Source: Aquamicrobium zhengzhouense (GTDB taxonomy: Bacteria; Pseudomonadota; Alphaproteobacteria; Rhizobiales; Rhizobiaceae). Taken from it: a DNA stretch of 64,000 nt. Below are positions 1 through 9,679 of the stretch, piece by piece. The stretch spans positions 25,038 through 89,037 of the forward strand of contig NZ_JADGMQ010000016.1 of the NCBI RefSeq assembly GCF_016124105.1, in the 5' to 3' direction. A model generated the notes under the pieces. The model was not told where the DNA came from, did no database searches, and saw only the letters and a list, made by a program, of their open reading frames with translations. The translations under genes and the position numbers were made by a program. Position 1 is the stretch's first letter; every line of letters begins with the position of its first letter.

Positions 1-929
1 ATGGTCGGCACATCGCGGCCGAGCCGGTCCCAATCATCCAGCGTAAGATCGACGCCGACACGCCCGGCGAGCGCAAGCAGGTGAATGACGGCATTGGTCG
101 AGCCGCCGATCGCGCCGTTGACGCGGATCGCGTTTTCGAACGCCGCGCGGGTCAGAATGTCGGCGGGCTTCAGGTCGTCCTTGACCATGTCGACGATGCG
201 CCGGCCGGTAAGATGCGCCATCACCCGGCGGCGCGAGTCGACCGCCGGGATGGCGGCATTGCCGGAAAGCGCCATGCCCAACGCTTCTGCCATCGACGCC
301 ATGGTCGAGGCGGTGCCCATCGTGTTGCAGGAACCGGGGCTGCGCGACATGGCCTGCTCGGCCTCGAGGAACTCGTCGCCCGTCATGGTGCCGGCCTTGA
401 CCGCTTCGCTCATCTGCCAGAGCGCGGTGCCGGAGCCGACCCGCTCGCCGCGGAACCAGCCGTTCAGCATCGGTCCGCCGGAGATGACGATGGCCGGGAT
501 GTCGACGCTTGCCGCGCCCATCAGCAGTGCCGGTGTGGTCTTGTCACAGCCAACCATGAGGACAACGCCGTCGAGCGGATTGGCTCGCAGCGCCTCCTCG
601 ACGTCCATCGCAGCAAGGTTGCGGTACATCATGGCGGTGGGACGCAGCGCGCTCTCGCCGGTCGAGAACACCGGAAATTCGAGCGGCAGCCCGCCCGCCT
701 CGTAGATGCCGTGCTTGACCCGCTGGGCGAGATCACGCATATGCGCGTTGCACGGCGTCAGCTCCGACCAGGTGTTGCAGATGCCGATCACCGGGCGGCC
801 ATCGAACAGGTCGGCTGGCAGTCCCTGGTTCTTCATCCAGGAGCGGTGGTAGATGTGGTCGCGGCTGGTGCCGCCGAACCATTCCGAAGAGCGCAGCTTG
901 CGCGGCCATTCGGCCTTCCTGAAGCCCAT
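1..929 (-). CDS. Sugar-acid dehydratase, IlvD/Edd family (L-arabinonate dehydratase type), 3' part outside window
   Basis: The reading frame is open from an ATG at 929 to the left edge, giving about 309 residues of a protein usually near 580, so the C-terminal half is missing. It belongs to the dihydroxy-acid/sugar-acid dehydratase family, which removes water from an aldonate such as L-arabinonate or D-xylonate to give a 2-keto-3-deoxy acid. The N-terminus carries the sugar-acid signature EWFGGTSRDHIYHRSW. Cluster-type cysteines are visible at C60, C128 (in GCDK, whose K130 is the usual metal-site lysine) and C201 (SCNTMGT), as expected for a [2Fe-2S] enzyme. It starts 3 nt after the gguB stop, so it is the distal gene of the sugar-uptake operon. 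The exact substrate is inferred from the GguC neighbour; D-xylonate or galactonate remain possible. Confidence 0.88.
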   Translation of the reverse strand, partial: MGFRKAEWPRKLRSSEWFGGTSRDHIYHRSWMKNQGLPADLFDGRPVIGICNTWSELTPCNAHMRDLAQRVKHGIYEAGGLPLEFPVFSTGESALRPTAMMYRNLAAMDVEEALRANPLDGVVLMVGCDKTTPALLMGAASVDIPAIVISGGPMLNGWFRGERVGSGTALWQMSEAVKAGTMTGDEFLEAEQAMSRSPGSCNTMGTASTMASMAEALGMALSGNAAIPAVDSRRRVMAHLTGRRIVDMVKDDLKPADILTRAAFENAIRVNGAIGGSTNAVIHLLALAGRVGVDLTLDDWDRLGRDVPT

Positions 930-932
930 GTC

Positions 933-2135
933 TTACGCCTTGTTCTTGTTGTAGACGTCGAAGATGACGGCGGCGAGCAGCACCAGGCCCTTGATGACCT
1001 GCTGGTAGTCGATGCCGATGCCGAGGATCGACATGCCGTTGTTCATCACGCCCATGATGAAGGCGCCGATCACTGCACCCACAATGGTGCCGACCCCGCC
1101 CGACATTGATGCGCCGCCGATGAAGACAGCCGCAATCACGTCGAGTTCGAAGCCGAGACCGGCCTTGGGCGTTGCCGTGTTGAGACGCGCGGCAAAGACG
1201 AGCCCCGCCAGCGCCGCCAGCATGCCCATATTGGCAAAGGTGAGGAACACCAGCCGTTCAGTGCGGATGCCCGAGAGCTTGGCCGCCTTCTCGTTGCCGC
1301 CAATGGCATAGATGCGCCGGCCGATCGTGGTGCGGTTGGCGATGAAAGAATAAACGGCGATCAGCAGCGCCATCACGATGAAGACGTTCGGCAAGCCGCG
1401 GAACGAGGCCATCAAATAGCTCATATAGGCGATGGCGCAGAAGATCAGCGCGTTCTTGACGGTGAAGATCGCGAATGGCTCCTCGACGAGGCCGCGCTTG
1501 TGCTCCTGCCGCCGCGTGCGGATGGCGAGATAGAGCAACAACACCGCAAAGCCGAGGCCGACCAGCAGCGAGAAAAGATTGATCTCTTCCGCGCCGAAGA
1601 GGTCCGGAACGAAGCCCGACGAGATCAGCTGGAAGGTCGGCGGGAACGGCCCGACCGATTGGCCGGCGAGCAGCCACAGGGTCAGCCCCTTGAACACCAG
1701 CATGCCTGCAAGAGTGACGATGAAGGACGGAATGCGGAAATAGGCGATCCAGTAGCCTTGCGCCGCACCGATCGCGGCCCCCACGGCCAGGCAGACGATT
1801 GCCGCCAGCACGAAATTGACCTGCCATTGCACGATCATCACCGCCGCCAGCGCCCCGATGAAGCCGAGCACCGAGCCGACCGAAAGATCGATATGGCCGG
1901 AGACGATCACCAGCAGCATGCCCACCGCCATGATGACGATATAGCTGTTCTGCAGCACCAGATTGGTCAGGTTGACCGGGCGCAGCAGGATGCCGCCGGT
2001 GGCGAACTGGAAGAAGGCCATGATCACGACGAGCGCGATCAGGATTCCGTATTCGCGCATGTTGGCGCGCAGGAAATGCCGGGTCTTCGAGCCAGAGGCC
2101 ACCTCGGGCCTGCCGGATGTGAGGGTCTGATCCAT
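933..2135 (-). CDS. gguB: Multiple-sugar ABC transporter permease (GguB type)
   Basis: Inner-membrane permease of a carbohydrate-uptake-2 (CUT2) ABC importer, 400 residues, the usual length for the long GguB/XylH-like permeases. A short cytoplasmic N-terminus precedes about ten hydrophobic segments; the typical DLSVGS and GGxSMSGG motifs of CUT2 permeases are present. The internal loop with basic residues RTRRQEHKRG at about residues 206-215 matches the larger GguB/XylH type rather than the short RbsC type. It lies 3 nt downstream of gguA and directly ahead of the dehydratase, and would form the channel fed by the ChvE-like binding protein. Start ATG at 2135. Confidence 0.9.
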   Translation of the reverse strand: MDQTLTSGRPEVASGSKTRHFLRANMREYGILIALVVIMAFFQFATGGILLRPVNLTNLVLQNSYIVIMAVGMLLVIVSGHIDLSVGSVLGFIGALAAVMIVQWQVNFVLAAIVCLAVGAAIGAAQGYWIAYFRIPSFIVTLAGMLVFKGLTLWLLAGQSVGPFPPTFQLISSGFVPDLFGAEEINLFSLLVGLGFAVLLLYLAIRTRRQEHKRGLVEEPFAIFTVKNALIFCAIAYMSYLMASFRGLPNVFIVMALLIAVYSFIANRTTIGRRIYAIGGNEKAAKLSGIRTERLVFLTFANMGMLAALAGLVFAARLNTATPKAGLGFELDVIAAVFIGGASMSGGVGTIVGAVIGAFIMGVMNNGMSILGIGIDYQQVIKGLVLLAAVIFDVYNKNKA

Positions 2136-2138
2136 GGA

Positions 2139-3668
2139 CTACCCGCCTGCCTTGATGATCACGGACATGATCTTTTCCTGGGTCGCCTCCGAGGTCGGCA
2201 GCTCGCCGACAAAGCGCCCCTTGTTCATGACGTAGAGCCGGTCGGTGGTGCCGAGCAGCTCCGGCATCTCCGATGAGATGACGATGATCGATTTTCCGCT
2301 CGCGGCGAGGTCGCGAATGATCGTGTAGATTTCGAACTTGGCGCCGACGTCGATGCCCCGCGTCGGCTCATCAAGGATCAGGATGTCGGGATCGGAGAAC
2401 AGCCATTTCGACAGCACCACTTTCTGCTGATTGCCGCCGGAAAGGTTCACCGCCGCCTGCTCGATGGTGGGCGTCTTGATGTTGATGCGCCGCCGGTATT
2501 CCTCGGCCACCTCGCCCTCGCGGTGCCTGTCGATGACACCGGAATTCGAAATGCCCTCAAGATTGGCGAGGGGCACGTTGCGGCGGATGGTCTGGTCGAG
2601 CACGAGGCCATAGGACTTGCGGTCCTCGGTCGCGTAGGCGACGCCCGCATTGATGGCGGCCGGAACGGTAGAGAGGTCGACCTTTTTATTGTCGATGAAG
2701 GCCTCGCCTCCGGCATAGCGGCCATAGGAGCGGCCAAACAGGCTCATGGCGAGTTCCGTTCGCCCTGCCCCCATCAGTCCGGCAATGCCAAGCACCTCGC
2801 CGCGGCGCAGGTGAAAGCTGACATTGTCGACGACCTTGCGGTCCTGATCGATCGGATGGAGCACGGTCCAGTTCTTCACCTCGAACACGGTGTCGCCGAT
2901 GCGCGGCTCGCGCGGCGGATAGCGGTCGGTGAGCGAGCGGCCGACCATGTCGCGGATGACGCGGTCTTCCGGCACCGGCCCCGCGCTGCAATCGAGCGTC
3001 GAGACCGCGCGGCCATCGCGGAGCACGGTGATGGTGTCGGCGACCTTGGAAACCTCGTTCAGCTTGTGCGAAATCAGGATCGAGGAGATACCGCGGGCGC
3101 GGAACTCCCTGAGAAGTTCGAGCAGCGCGTCGCTGTCCTTTTCGTTGAGCGAAGAGGTCGGCTCATCAAGGATCAGCAGCCTGACCTCGCGCGACAGCGC
3201 CTTGGCGATCTCGACCAGCTGCTGCTTGCCAAGGCCCAGATGCATCACCTTGGTTTCCGGGCGCTCGCTAAGGCCGACGCGGTCGAGCAGTTCGTGCGTG
3301 CGCCGGTTGGTCTCCTGCCAGTCGATGATGCCGTGTTTGGCGCATTCCTTGCCAAGGAAGATGTTTTCGGCGATCGACAGAAGCGGCACGAGCGCCAGCT
3401 CCTGATGGATGATGATGATGCCCTCGCGCTCGGAATCCGTAATGCCGCGGAAGGCCTTCACCTTCCCTTCATAGACAATGTCCCCCTCGTACTCGCCATG
3501 GGGATAGACGCCCGACAGGATCTTCATCAGCGTCGATTTGCCGGCACCGTTTTCGCCAACCAGCGCGTGAATTTCGCCGCGGCGTACCGCAAAGGAGACG
3601 TCGTCGAGCGCCTTCACGCCCGGAAAATTCTTGGAGATGTTGCGCATCTCGAGGATGATTTCGCTCAC
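2139..3668 (-). CDS. gguA: Multiple-sugar ABC transporter ATPase (GguA type)
   Basis: Duplicated CUT2 ATPase with two nucleotide-binding domains in one chain of about 509 residues. The first domain has Walker [10 protein letters not shown] and Walker [12 protein letters not shown]; the second has a degenerate Walker A (GLMGAGRTE), signature LSGGNQQK and Walker [13 protein letters not shown] place the start at the GTG at 3668 (reading [10 protein letters not shown]) because a GGAG lies 7 nt upstream. The ATG at 3674 is only 1 nt from that GGAG. A longer in-frame extension to 3782 overlaps the chvE end and has no family similarity. It powers import with gguB and chvE. Confidence 0.9.
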   Translation of the reverse strand: MSEIILEMRNISKNFPGVKALDDVSFAVRRGEIHALVGENGAGKSTLMKILSGVYPHGEYEGDIVYEGKVKAFRGITDSEREGIIIIHQELALVPLLSIAENIFLGKECAKHGIIDWQETNRRTHELLDRVGLSERPETKVMHLGLGKQQLVEIAKALSREVRLLILDEPTSSLNEKDSDALLELLREFRARGISSILISHKLNEVSKVADTITVLRDGRAVSTLDCSAGPVPEDRVIRDMVGRSLTDRYPPREPRIGDTVFEVKNWTVLHPIDQDRKVVDNVSFHLRRGEVLGIAGLMGAGRTELAMSLFGRSYGRYAGGEAFIDNKKVDLSTVPAAINAGVAYATEDRKSYGLVLDQTIRRNVPLANLEGISNSGVIDRHREGEVAEEYRRRINIKTPTIEQAAVNLSGGNQQKVVLSKWLFSDPDILILDEPTRGIDVGAKFEIYTIIRDLAASGKSIIVISSEMPELLGTTDRLYVMNKGRFVGELPTSEATQEKIMSVIIKAGG

Positions 3669-3744
3669 GACCATGCTCCGGCGGGAATTATGCAGGCGGC
3701 AGGCCCCGGCATGAGCGCCAGAACCCGCCACCGCCCGGGAGGGA

Positions 3745-4812
3745 TCACTCGATCTCGGCGGCCTGGTAGTAGCCGGTGTCAATCAGCGCCGCGCGCCAGT
3801 TCTCCTTGGTTACCGGGATGGGCTCCAGCAGGTAGGAGGGCACGACCTTGACACCATTGTCGTAGGTCTCCGTGTCGTTGATCTCCGGCTCCTTGCCGCC
3901 CAGCACCGCATCGACCATTCCGACAGTGACGCGGGCAAGCTCGCGCGTGTCCTTGAAGATCGTGGAATACTGGTCACCGCGCAGGATCGCCTTCATTGAC
4001 GGGATCTCTGCGTCCTGGCCGGAGACAATCGGCATCGGCATATCGCCCGAACCATATCCGACGCCCTTGAGCGACGAGATAATGCCGATGGACAGGCCGT
4101 CATAGGGCGAGAGCACGCCGTGGACATGATCGTCGGTGTAGTTGGCCGACAGGAGGTTATCCATGCGCGACTGCGCGACCGAACCGTCCCAGCGCAGTGT
4201 GCCAACCGTCTGCATGCCGGTCTGGCCCGACTTGATGACGATATCGCCGGCATCGATCAGCGGCTGCAGGACCGACATGGCCCCGTCGTAGAAGAAGTAT
4301 GCGTTGTTGTCGTCCGGAGAGCCGCCGAACACCTCGACATTCCAGGGCTTCACGTCGCCAAAGCGTTCTTTCAGGCCCGCAACAAGCGTCTCGGCCTGTT
4401 GAACGCCAACCTGGAAATTGTCGAAGGTAGCGTAATAGTCGACCGCATCGCTGTCGCGGATCAGGCGGTCATAGGCGATCACCTTGATGCCGGCGGCCTT
4501 CGCGTTGGCAAGCGCGTTCGACAGCGTCGTCCCGTCGATCGCGGCGATGACCAGCACGTTGGCGCCCTTGGTGATCATGTTCTCGATCTGAGCGAGTTGG
4601 TTGGGAATGTCGTCTTCGGCATATTGCAGGTCGGTCGAGTAACCCGCTTCCTTGAATTGTTCGACCATCGAGTGGCCGTCGGAAATCCAGCGCGAAGACG
4701 ATTGCGTCGGCATGGCAATGCCAACGATGCCCTTGTCCTGCGCAAAGGCAGGGACGGCGAACATGCCTGCACTGAAAAGTGTTGCCGCCAGAGCGGCCTT
4801 CAGCAGTCTCAT
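3745..4812 (-). CDS. chvE: ChvE-like periplasmic multiple-monosaccharide-binding protein
   Basis: Periplasmic binding protein of 355 residues, nearly the same length as Agrobacterium ChvE. The signal peptide covers residues 1 to about 24, with a basic start, a hydrophobic core and an AFA cleavage site. The mature part has the periplasmic-binding-protein type I pattern with [12 protein letters not shown] near the N-terminus and SGQDAE before the C-terminus. ChvE proteins bind arabinose, galactose, glucose and related sugars and in Agrobacterium also signal to VirA. Here no vir gene is visible, so transport is the safe role. ATG 4812 is preceded by GGGAGGAA at good spacing; the longer in-frame ATG at 4905 lacks this. 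Confidence 0.9.
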   Translation of the reverse strand: MRLLKAALAATLFSAGMFAVPAFAQDKGIVGIAMPTQSSSRWISDGHSMVEQFKEAGYSTDLQYAEDDIPNQLAQIENMITKGANVLVIAAIDGTTLSNALANAKAAGIKVIAYDRLIRDSDAVDYYATFDNFQVGVQQAETLVAGLKERFGDVKPWNVEVFGGSPDDNNAYFFYDGAMSVLQPLIDAGDIVIKSGQTGMQTVGTLRWDGSVAQSRMDNLLSANYTDDHVHGVLSPYDGLSIGIISSLKGVGYGSGDMPMPIVSGQDAEIPSMKAILRGDQYSTIFKDTRELARVTVGMVDAVLGGKEPEINDTETYDNGVKVVPSYLLEPIPVTKENWRAALIDTGYYQAAEIE

Positions 4813-4989
4813 GGCTATTCCTCCCAGAAGCGGCCAGCTTTTCGTGCCAGCCTTGACCAACAATGTCGGTTCCTCAGCGATAGAAGGCGGTGATATGACG
4901 GTCAAATTCCTTCTCGGCTGACAGATATGTCCAATTCTGCATATCGCTACGCAGGCAGTTCCGCGCGTCGAGAGGCGGGACGGCCAGGC

Positions 4990-5964
4990 TCATGACCCTG
5001 CCTCGCCAAAGGCGGTAAGCCTGAGCAGACCCTTCTGCAGAAGGATGAAAACAAGCAGCAGCAGGCCGATGACGATCTTCGTCCACCAGCTCGACAACGT
5101 GCCGTCAAAAACGATGTAGGTCTGGATCAGGCCCATGGTGAGGACGCCGAACAGCGTGCCGATGACGTAACCTGCACCGCCCGTCAGGATCGTGCCGCCG
5201 ATCACCACGGCAGCAATGGCAGTGAGCTCCGTGCCAACCGTCGCCAGCGGATAGCCGGAGCCGGTGTAGATGGAAAAGACGATGCCGGAGAGCCCCGCCA
5301 TCAGGCCCGAAAAGGCATAGATCAGCACCGTGGTGCGGCCGACATTGACGCCCATCAGCCTAGCCGTCTGCTCGCCGCCGCCAATGGCGAACACCGACGC
5401 GCCGAAGCGGGTGCGGTGCGCGATGATCGCGCCGATGAGCACCGATATCAGCATCAAAACGCCGATCAGCGTCAGCCGCCCCTTGCCCGGCATCAGCCAG
5501 TAGGCGCTTGTCAGCATCGAATAGAAGGGATGGCTGATCGCGACAGAGTCGATCGTCATCATGTAGGCGACACCCCGCGCCAGAAACATGCCGGCAAGCG
5601 TGACGATAAAGGCTGGCATGGCGAGGAAATGGATCAGCCAGCCCATCGCAGCGCCAAAGGCCGTCGTGATGATGAGCAGCAGGGCGAAGACCGCGAGCGG
5701 ATGCAGGCTCGTTTCACGCAGCATCACGGCAATGAACACGCCCGAAAAGGCGATGACCGAACCGACAGACAGGTCAATGCCGCCCGACAGAATGACGATG
5801 GTCATGCCCACCGCTACGATGCCGAGATAAGCGTTGTCAGTCAGAAGATTGCCAACCACCCGTGTCGACAGCATGGCCGGGAATTGCAGGTAGCTGATGA
5901 GATAACCGACGAGGAAGATCCCGATGGTCGCGAGCAGCGGATAAAGGCGCGGATTGAGGCTCAT
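4990..5964 (-). CDS. yjfF: Galactofuranose-type ABC transporter permease YjfF
   Basis: CUT2 permease of 324 residues with about nine to ten hydrophobic segments and the motifs GGIDLSVGS and GGTILTGG. It is the second permease of a ytfQ-ytfR-ytfT-yjfF set, the only common CUT2 system with two different permeases, and the gene order matches. Its ATG at 5964 overlaps the ytfT stop by 4 nt (ATGA), so translation is probably coupled. In E. coli the complex imports galactofuranose; in rhizobia related systems may take arabinofuranose or galactose, so substrate is inferred. A 177-nt gap follows before chvE. Confidence 0.88.
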   Translation of the reverse strand: MSLNPRLYPLLATIGIFLVGYLISYLQFPAMLSTRVVGNLLTDNAYLGIVAVGMTIVILSGGIDLSVGSVIAFSGVFIAVMLRETSLHPLAVFALLLIITTAFGAAMGWLIHFLAMPAFIVTLAGMFLARGVAYMMTIDSVAISHPFYSMLTSAYWLMPGKGRLTLIGVLMLISVLIGAIIAHRTRFGASVFAIGGGEQTARLMGVNVGRTTVLIYAFSGLMAGLSGIVFSIYTGSGYPLATVGTELTAIAAVVIGGTILTGGAGYVIGTLFGVLTMGLIQTYIVFDGTLSSWWTKIVIGLLLLVFILLQKGLLRLTAFGEAGS

Positions 5965-6980
5965 GGCGTCTCGCTCCGCACTTTGGCGCGCCGGGCTTTC
6001 ACCAGCGACTTCACGAACAGCCAGTCGGCTGCAAGGTTGGGCGACTGCAAGACAAGGATCACCAGCACCAGCACCGCCTTGATGACGAGGTTGTATTCAG
6101 AGGGAAAGCCCGACAGCATGATGCCGGTGTTGATCGTCTGGATGATCAGCGCGCCGATCATCGTTCCGGCAATCGAGAAGCGCCCGCCAAGGAGCGAGTT
6201 GCCGCCGATGACGACCGCAAGGATCGCGTCGAGCTCAAGCCACAGCCCGGCATTGTTGGCGTCAGCGCCGCGAATATCTGCGGTCGCGACAATACCGGCA
6301 AGCGAGGCACAGAAGCCTGACGCCATGTAAACGGCGATCAGCAGCACCGTCGCGTTCACACCGGCGAGCGCGCTTGCTGCGCGGTTGATGCCCGTCGCCT
6401 CTATCAGCATGCCAAGGGCCGTGCGCCGCATCAGTAAGGCGACGATCACCGCCGTCGCAATCCAGAGTACGGTCGGAAACGGCACGCCAAGCAGTGACCC
6501 GGATCCGATGAACGCAAGGTTGGCATCGGAGAAGGTCAGGATCCGGCCTTCGGTGATGAGTTGGGCAATGCCGCGTCCGGAGGTCATCAGGATCAAAGTT
6601 GCGACGATTGGCTGGATGCCGACAATCGCAACGAGGCAGCCGTTCCACAGCCCTGCCATCAGCCCCGCGCCAATCGCAAGAGCCACCGAGGCGGGAAGCC
6701 CCATGCCGGAGGTGATGGCCCAGGCCGCTACCGCGCCCGAGATCGCCATGATCGTTCCAACCGAAAGATCAATGCCGCGCGTCGCGATCACCAGCGTCAT
6801 GCCAACGCCAAGAAGCGCCACCGGCGCCGAGCGCTTGAGCACGTCAACCGCCGGGCCGACAAACCGCGTGCCATCGAAGCTGACCGCAAGGAAATTCGGA
6901 AAGATCACCGTGACCAGCGCTACCACGAGGGTCAGCGTCACCAGCTGCGGGGCTATGCGCTTCAAGGTCTGGCCCATCAT
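5961..6980 (-). CDS. ytfT: Galactofuranose-type ABC transporter permease YtfT
   Basis: First CUT2 permease of the set, 339 residues, typical length. The hydrophobic segments and the motifs TRGIDLSVGTIMA and GGNSLLGGRFS identify the family. The ATG at 6980 overlaps the ytfR stop in an ATGA, and a GAGG lies 5 nt upstream; the stop overlaps the yjfF start in the same way. These tight overlaps show that ytfR, ytfT and yjfF are made as a fixed set. It should pair with YjfF to form a heterodimeric membrane channel. Confidence 0.88.
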   Translation of the reverse strand: MMGQTLKRIAPQLVTLTLVVALVTVIFPNFLAVSFDGTRFVGPAVDVLKRSAPVALLGVGMTLVIATRGIDLSVGTIMAISGAVAAWAITSGMGLPASVALAIGAGLMAGLWNGCLVAIVGIQPIVATLILMTSGRGIAQLITEGRILTFSDANLAFIGSGSLLGVPFPTVLWIATAVIVALLMRRTALGMLIEATGINRAASALAGVNATVLLIAVYMASGFCASLAGIVATADIRGADANNAGLWLELDAILAVVIGGNSLLGGRFSIAGTMIGALIIQTINTGIMLSGFPSEYNLVIKAVLVLVILVLQSPNLAADWLFVKSLVKARRAKVRSETP

Positions 6981-8491
6981 GCCGCCTCGAACTGGCTGGC
7001 CGCGCCCGGCTGGGCAATGGCGTGAACGATCGCTTCGCTGGTGATCCGGTCGCCGTCGAGTTCCGCAACGTGGCGGCGGTCGCGCACCACGATCACCCGG
7101 TCGCAGGCAGCGACCAGCTCGTCGAGTTCGGACGATATGAGAAGGACAGCCATACCCTCCTTCGTGATCTCCTGGATGAGACGCAGGATCTCGGCATGTG
7201 CGCCGACATCGATGCCCCTCGTCGGCTCATCGAGGATAAGAAAGCGCGGGTTCATCGCCAGCCAGCGCGCCAGAACCACCTTTTGCTGGTTGCCGCCCGA
7301 AAGTTCGCCCACCGGCTTTTCGGCGCTGGAGGTGCGAATATCGAGAAGACCGATGTAGTGATCGGCCAGCCGCTCCTGCTCGGCGCGCGAAAGAGGCGCT
7401 GCCCAGCCACGCCTCGCCTGCAACGCGAGAATGATGTTTTCGCGCACGGAAAGTTCGGCAACTATGCCGTCGACCTTGCGATCCTCAGGCGTGAAGCCGA
7501 AGCCGGCAGCGATTGCTTCACGCGGATTGGCGTGCGCGATCCGCCCCTTATCGTCCTGCGCCGCGCCGCTCGAGGCACCGCGCACGCCGAAGATAAGTTC
7601 AGCTGTCTCCGTACGTCCGGAGCCCAGAAGGCCGGCAAGCCCGATCACTTCGCCCTTCCCGACTTCAAGGTCGAACGGCTCAATCACACCCTTGCAGCCG
7701 AGGCCCTCGAAACGCAGCATCGGCTTCTGGCCAATGCTCTTGGTGGCGGTTCGCTGGTCACGTGCAGCTTCTTCCAGCTCGCGCCCCAGCATGTAGGAGA
7801 TGAGACGCAGCCGGTTGATGTCGCGGGTGCGCTCGGTGACGATCTTGCGGCCATTGCGCAGCACGGTGATCCGGTCCGTGAGCTCGAACACCTGATCGAG
7901 GAAGTGCGAGACAAAGATGATGCCGAGCCCCTGCTCGCGCAGCTTGCGCACGATCGAGAACAGCATCTTCACCTCGGCGGCATCAAGGCTCGCCGTAGGC
8001 TCATCGAGGATCAGCACCTTGCCGGAAAACTCCACCGCCCGCGCAATGGCGACGATCTGCCGGATCGCCACCGAATAGGCGCCAAGGTCGCGCTCGACAT
8101 CGATGTCGATGCCGTATTGCGCCAACATTTCGCGCGCTCGTGCCGACTGGGCCCTGCGGTTCACCATGCCGAAACGGCGCGGCTCGCGCCCGAAGGTCAG
8201 GTTCTGCGCGACTGTAAGGTTCGGCAGCAGGTTCACCTCCTGATAGACCGTGCCGATGCCCAGCGCCTGCGCTTCCGCCGTCGAGGCCGGGTCGATCGCC
8301 TGACCGTCGAGCAAGATCTCGCCCGCATCGCGCCGGTAGGCACCCGTCAGGCACTTGATGAGAGTGGATTTGCCCGCGCCATTTTCCCCAAGCAGCGCAT
8401 GCACCTCGCCGGCTGCGAGGTCAAAATCGACGCCCTGCAGCGCCTTGGTGCCGGGAAACTCCTTCGAGAGTGAGCGGATGGACAGGAGCAT
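6977..8491 (-). CDS. ytfR: Galactofuranose-type ABC transporter ATPase YtfR
   Basis: Duplicated CUT2 ATPase of 504 residues. The N-terminal half has Walker [10 protein letters not shown] and Walker B VLILDEPTASLD; the C-terminal half has GLLGSGRTE in place of Walker A, LSGGNQQK and [16 protein letters not shown] 8491 has AAGGAA upstream. It sits between the binding protein and the two permeases, as in E. coli ytfQRT-yjfF. It is a clear paralogue of gguA at 2139-3668, so the operon contains two complete CUT2 systems. Confidence 0.9.
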   Translation of the reverse strand: MLLSIRSLSKEFPGTKALQGVDFDLAAGEVHALLGENGAGKSTLIKCLTGAYRRDAGEILLDGQAIDPASTAEAQALGIGTVYQEVNLLPNLTVAQNLTFGREPRRFGMVNRRAQSARAREMLAQYGIDIDVERDLGAYSVAIRQIVAIARAVEFSGKVLILDEPTASLDAAEVKMLFSIVRKLREQGLGIIFVSHFLDQVFELTDRITVLRNGRKIVTERTRDINRLRLISYMLGRELEEAARDQRTATKSIGQKPMLRFEGLGCKGVIEPFDLEVGKGEVIGLAGLLGSGRTETAELIFGVRGASSGAAQDDKGRIAHANPREAIAAGFGFTPEDRKVDGIVAELSVRENIILALQARRGWAAPLSRAEQERLADHYIGLLDIRTSSAEKPVGELSGGNQQKVVLARWLAMNPRFLILDEPTRGIDVGAHAEILRLIQEITKEGMAVLLISSELDELVAACDRVIVVRDRRHVAELDGDRITSEAIVHAIAQPGAASQFEAA

Positions 8492-8511
8492 CGGCTTCCT
8501 TTCGTGCAGGA

Positions 8512-8537
8512 ACCGGGGCCCGCGAAAACGCCCCGGT
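8512..8537 (-). terminator. Hairpin between ytfQ and ytfR
   Basis: Perfect 8-bp inverted repeat ACCGGGGC / GCCCCGGT with a 10-nt loop, in the 68-nt gap after the binding-protein gene. There is no T-run, so it is more likely an mRNA-stabilising or partially attenuating hairpin. Such structures often let the binding protein be made in excess over the ATPase and permeases. Confidence 0.55.
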
Positions 8538-8559
8538 CCGGTCTGCTCTGGCCCTTGGC

Positions 8560-9507
8560 TTAGTAGCCGAGGTCCTTGCGCCGCTCATATTCGCCCGACG
8601 GATCATCCGCCTGCGTGTAAAGCTTCGATTCCGTCTGGATGAACTTTGACGGCTCCGTGCCATCCTTCCAGAACGCCTCAAGCGCATCGAAAGCAGGGCC
8701 CGCCATGTTCGGCGTCAGCTCGACGGTGGCATTCGCCTCGCCTGCGGCCATTGCCTGGAAGATGTCCGGCACGGCGTCGATCGAGACGATCTTGATGTCC
8801 TGGCCGGGCTTGAGGCCCGCTTCCTTGATCGCCTGGATGGCGCCGATCGCCATATCGTCATTGTGGGCATAAAGGGCGCAGATGTCCTTGCCGCCGCTTT
8901 CGGCCTGCAGGAAGCTTTCCATCACGCTCTTGCCGAGCGTGCGGGTGAAGTCACCAGTCTGGCTGCGCACGATCTCGATATTCGCCTTGCCGGCGATGCC
9001 ATCGCGGAAACCTTTGGCGCGGTCGATCGCAGGCGACGACCCGGTTGTGCCCTGCAGCTCGACGACGCGGCAGTTGTTGTCGCCGACTTCGCTCGCAAGC
9101 CACTCGCCGGCGACCTTGCCCTCATGGACGAGGTCAGAACCAACGGCCGTCAGGTACAGATCGTCGGACGAGTCGACCTGACGGTCGAGCAGCACCACCG
9201 GGATCTCGGCTTCCTTCGCCTCCTGCAGCACCGCATCCCAGCCGGTCGCGACGACCGGCGCAAGCAGGATCGCGTCAACGCCCTGTGCAACGAAGGAGCG
9301 GATTGCGGCGATCTGGTTCTCCTGGCGCTGCTGCGCGTCGGAGAATTGCAATGTGTAGCCGCGTTCCTCGGCCTGTTGCCGGGTCAGCGTGGTTTCGGCA
9401 GCGCGCCAGCCCGATTCCGAGCCGATCTGCGAGAAACCGACGGTCTGCGCCGATGCACCGACCGAAAGAGCAAGGAGCGCGGCTCCTGCCAACAGAATTC
9501 TGGTCAT
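8560..9507 (-). CDS. ytfQ: Galactofuranose-type ABC transporter binding protein YtfQ
   Basis: Periplasmic sugar-binding protein of 315 residues, close to E. coli YtfQ (318). The signal peptide spans residues 1 to about 20 and ends GASA before QTVGFSQ. Family motifs are GSESGWRAAET, LLAPVVATGWD and the hinge-region YAHNDDMAIGAI. The start ATG at 9507 is preceded by GGAGGATCATC; the longer frame up to 9699 overlaps the gguC end and is arginine/glycine-rich shadow. It delivers sugar to YtfRT-YjfF. A 172-nt non-coding gap separates it from gguC, which may hold its own promoter although none is obvious. Confidence 0.9.
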   Translation of the reverse strand: MTRILLAGAALLALSVGASAQTVGFSQIGSESGWRAAETTLTRQQAEERGYTLQFSDAQQRQENQIAAIRSFVAQGVDAILLAPVVATGWDAVLQEAKEAEIPVVLLDRQVDSSDDLYLTAVGSDLVHEGKVAGEWLASEVGDNNCRVVELQGTTGSSPAIDRAKGFRDGIAGKANIEIVRSQTGDFTRTLGKSVMESFLQAESGGKDICALYAHNDDMAIGAIQAIKEAGLKPGQDIKIVSIDAVPDIFQAMAAGEANATVELTPNMAGPAFDALEAFWKDGTEPSKFIQTESKLYTQADDPSGEYERRKDLGY

Positions 9508-9679
9508 GATGATCCTCCACTTTTGGTTCTGCCGGCCGCGGGCGACCGGCTGCCTCATTTCATCGGGCCCGTCAGCGCCGGCACCATTTGCGCGTCCGGC
9601 CCGGCGCGAACGCCCGCCCGGTCCTCCCCTTCGCGCGCGAATGCCGTTCCTCCCCGGCGGCCGCGGCATCAGAAAGCTC

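Noticed and set aside
81..1109. Long plus-strand open frame opposite the dehydratase and gguB
   Set aside because: High-GC shadow of the minus-strand genes, rich in Arg/His/Asp, no family match or ribosome site; the minus frame has catalytic cysteines.
2523..3851. 442-codon plus-strand frame opposite gguA
   Set aside because: Antisense shadow of a clear ABC ATPase.
7022..8473. 483-codon plus-strand frame opposite ytfR
   Set aside because: Antisense shadow; composition typical of the complement of an ABC ATPase.
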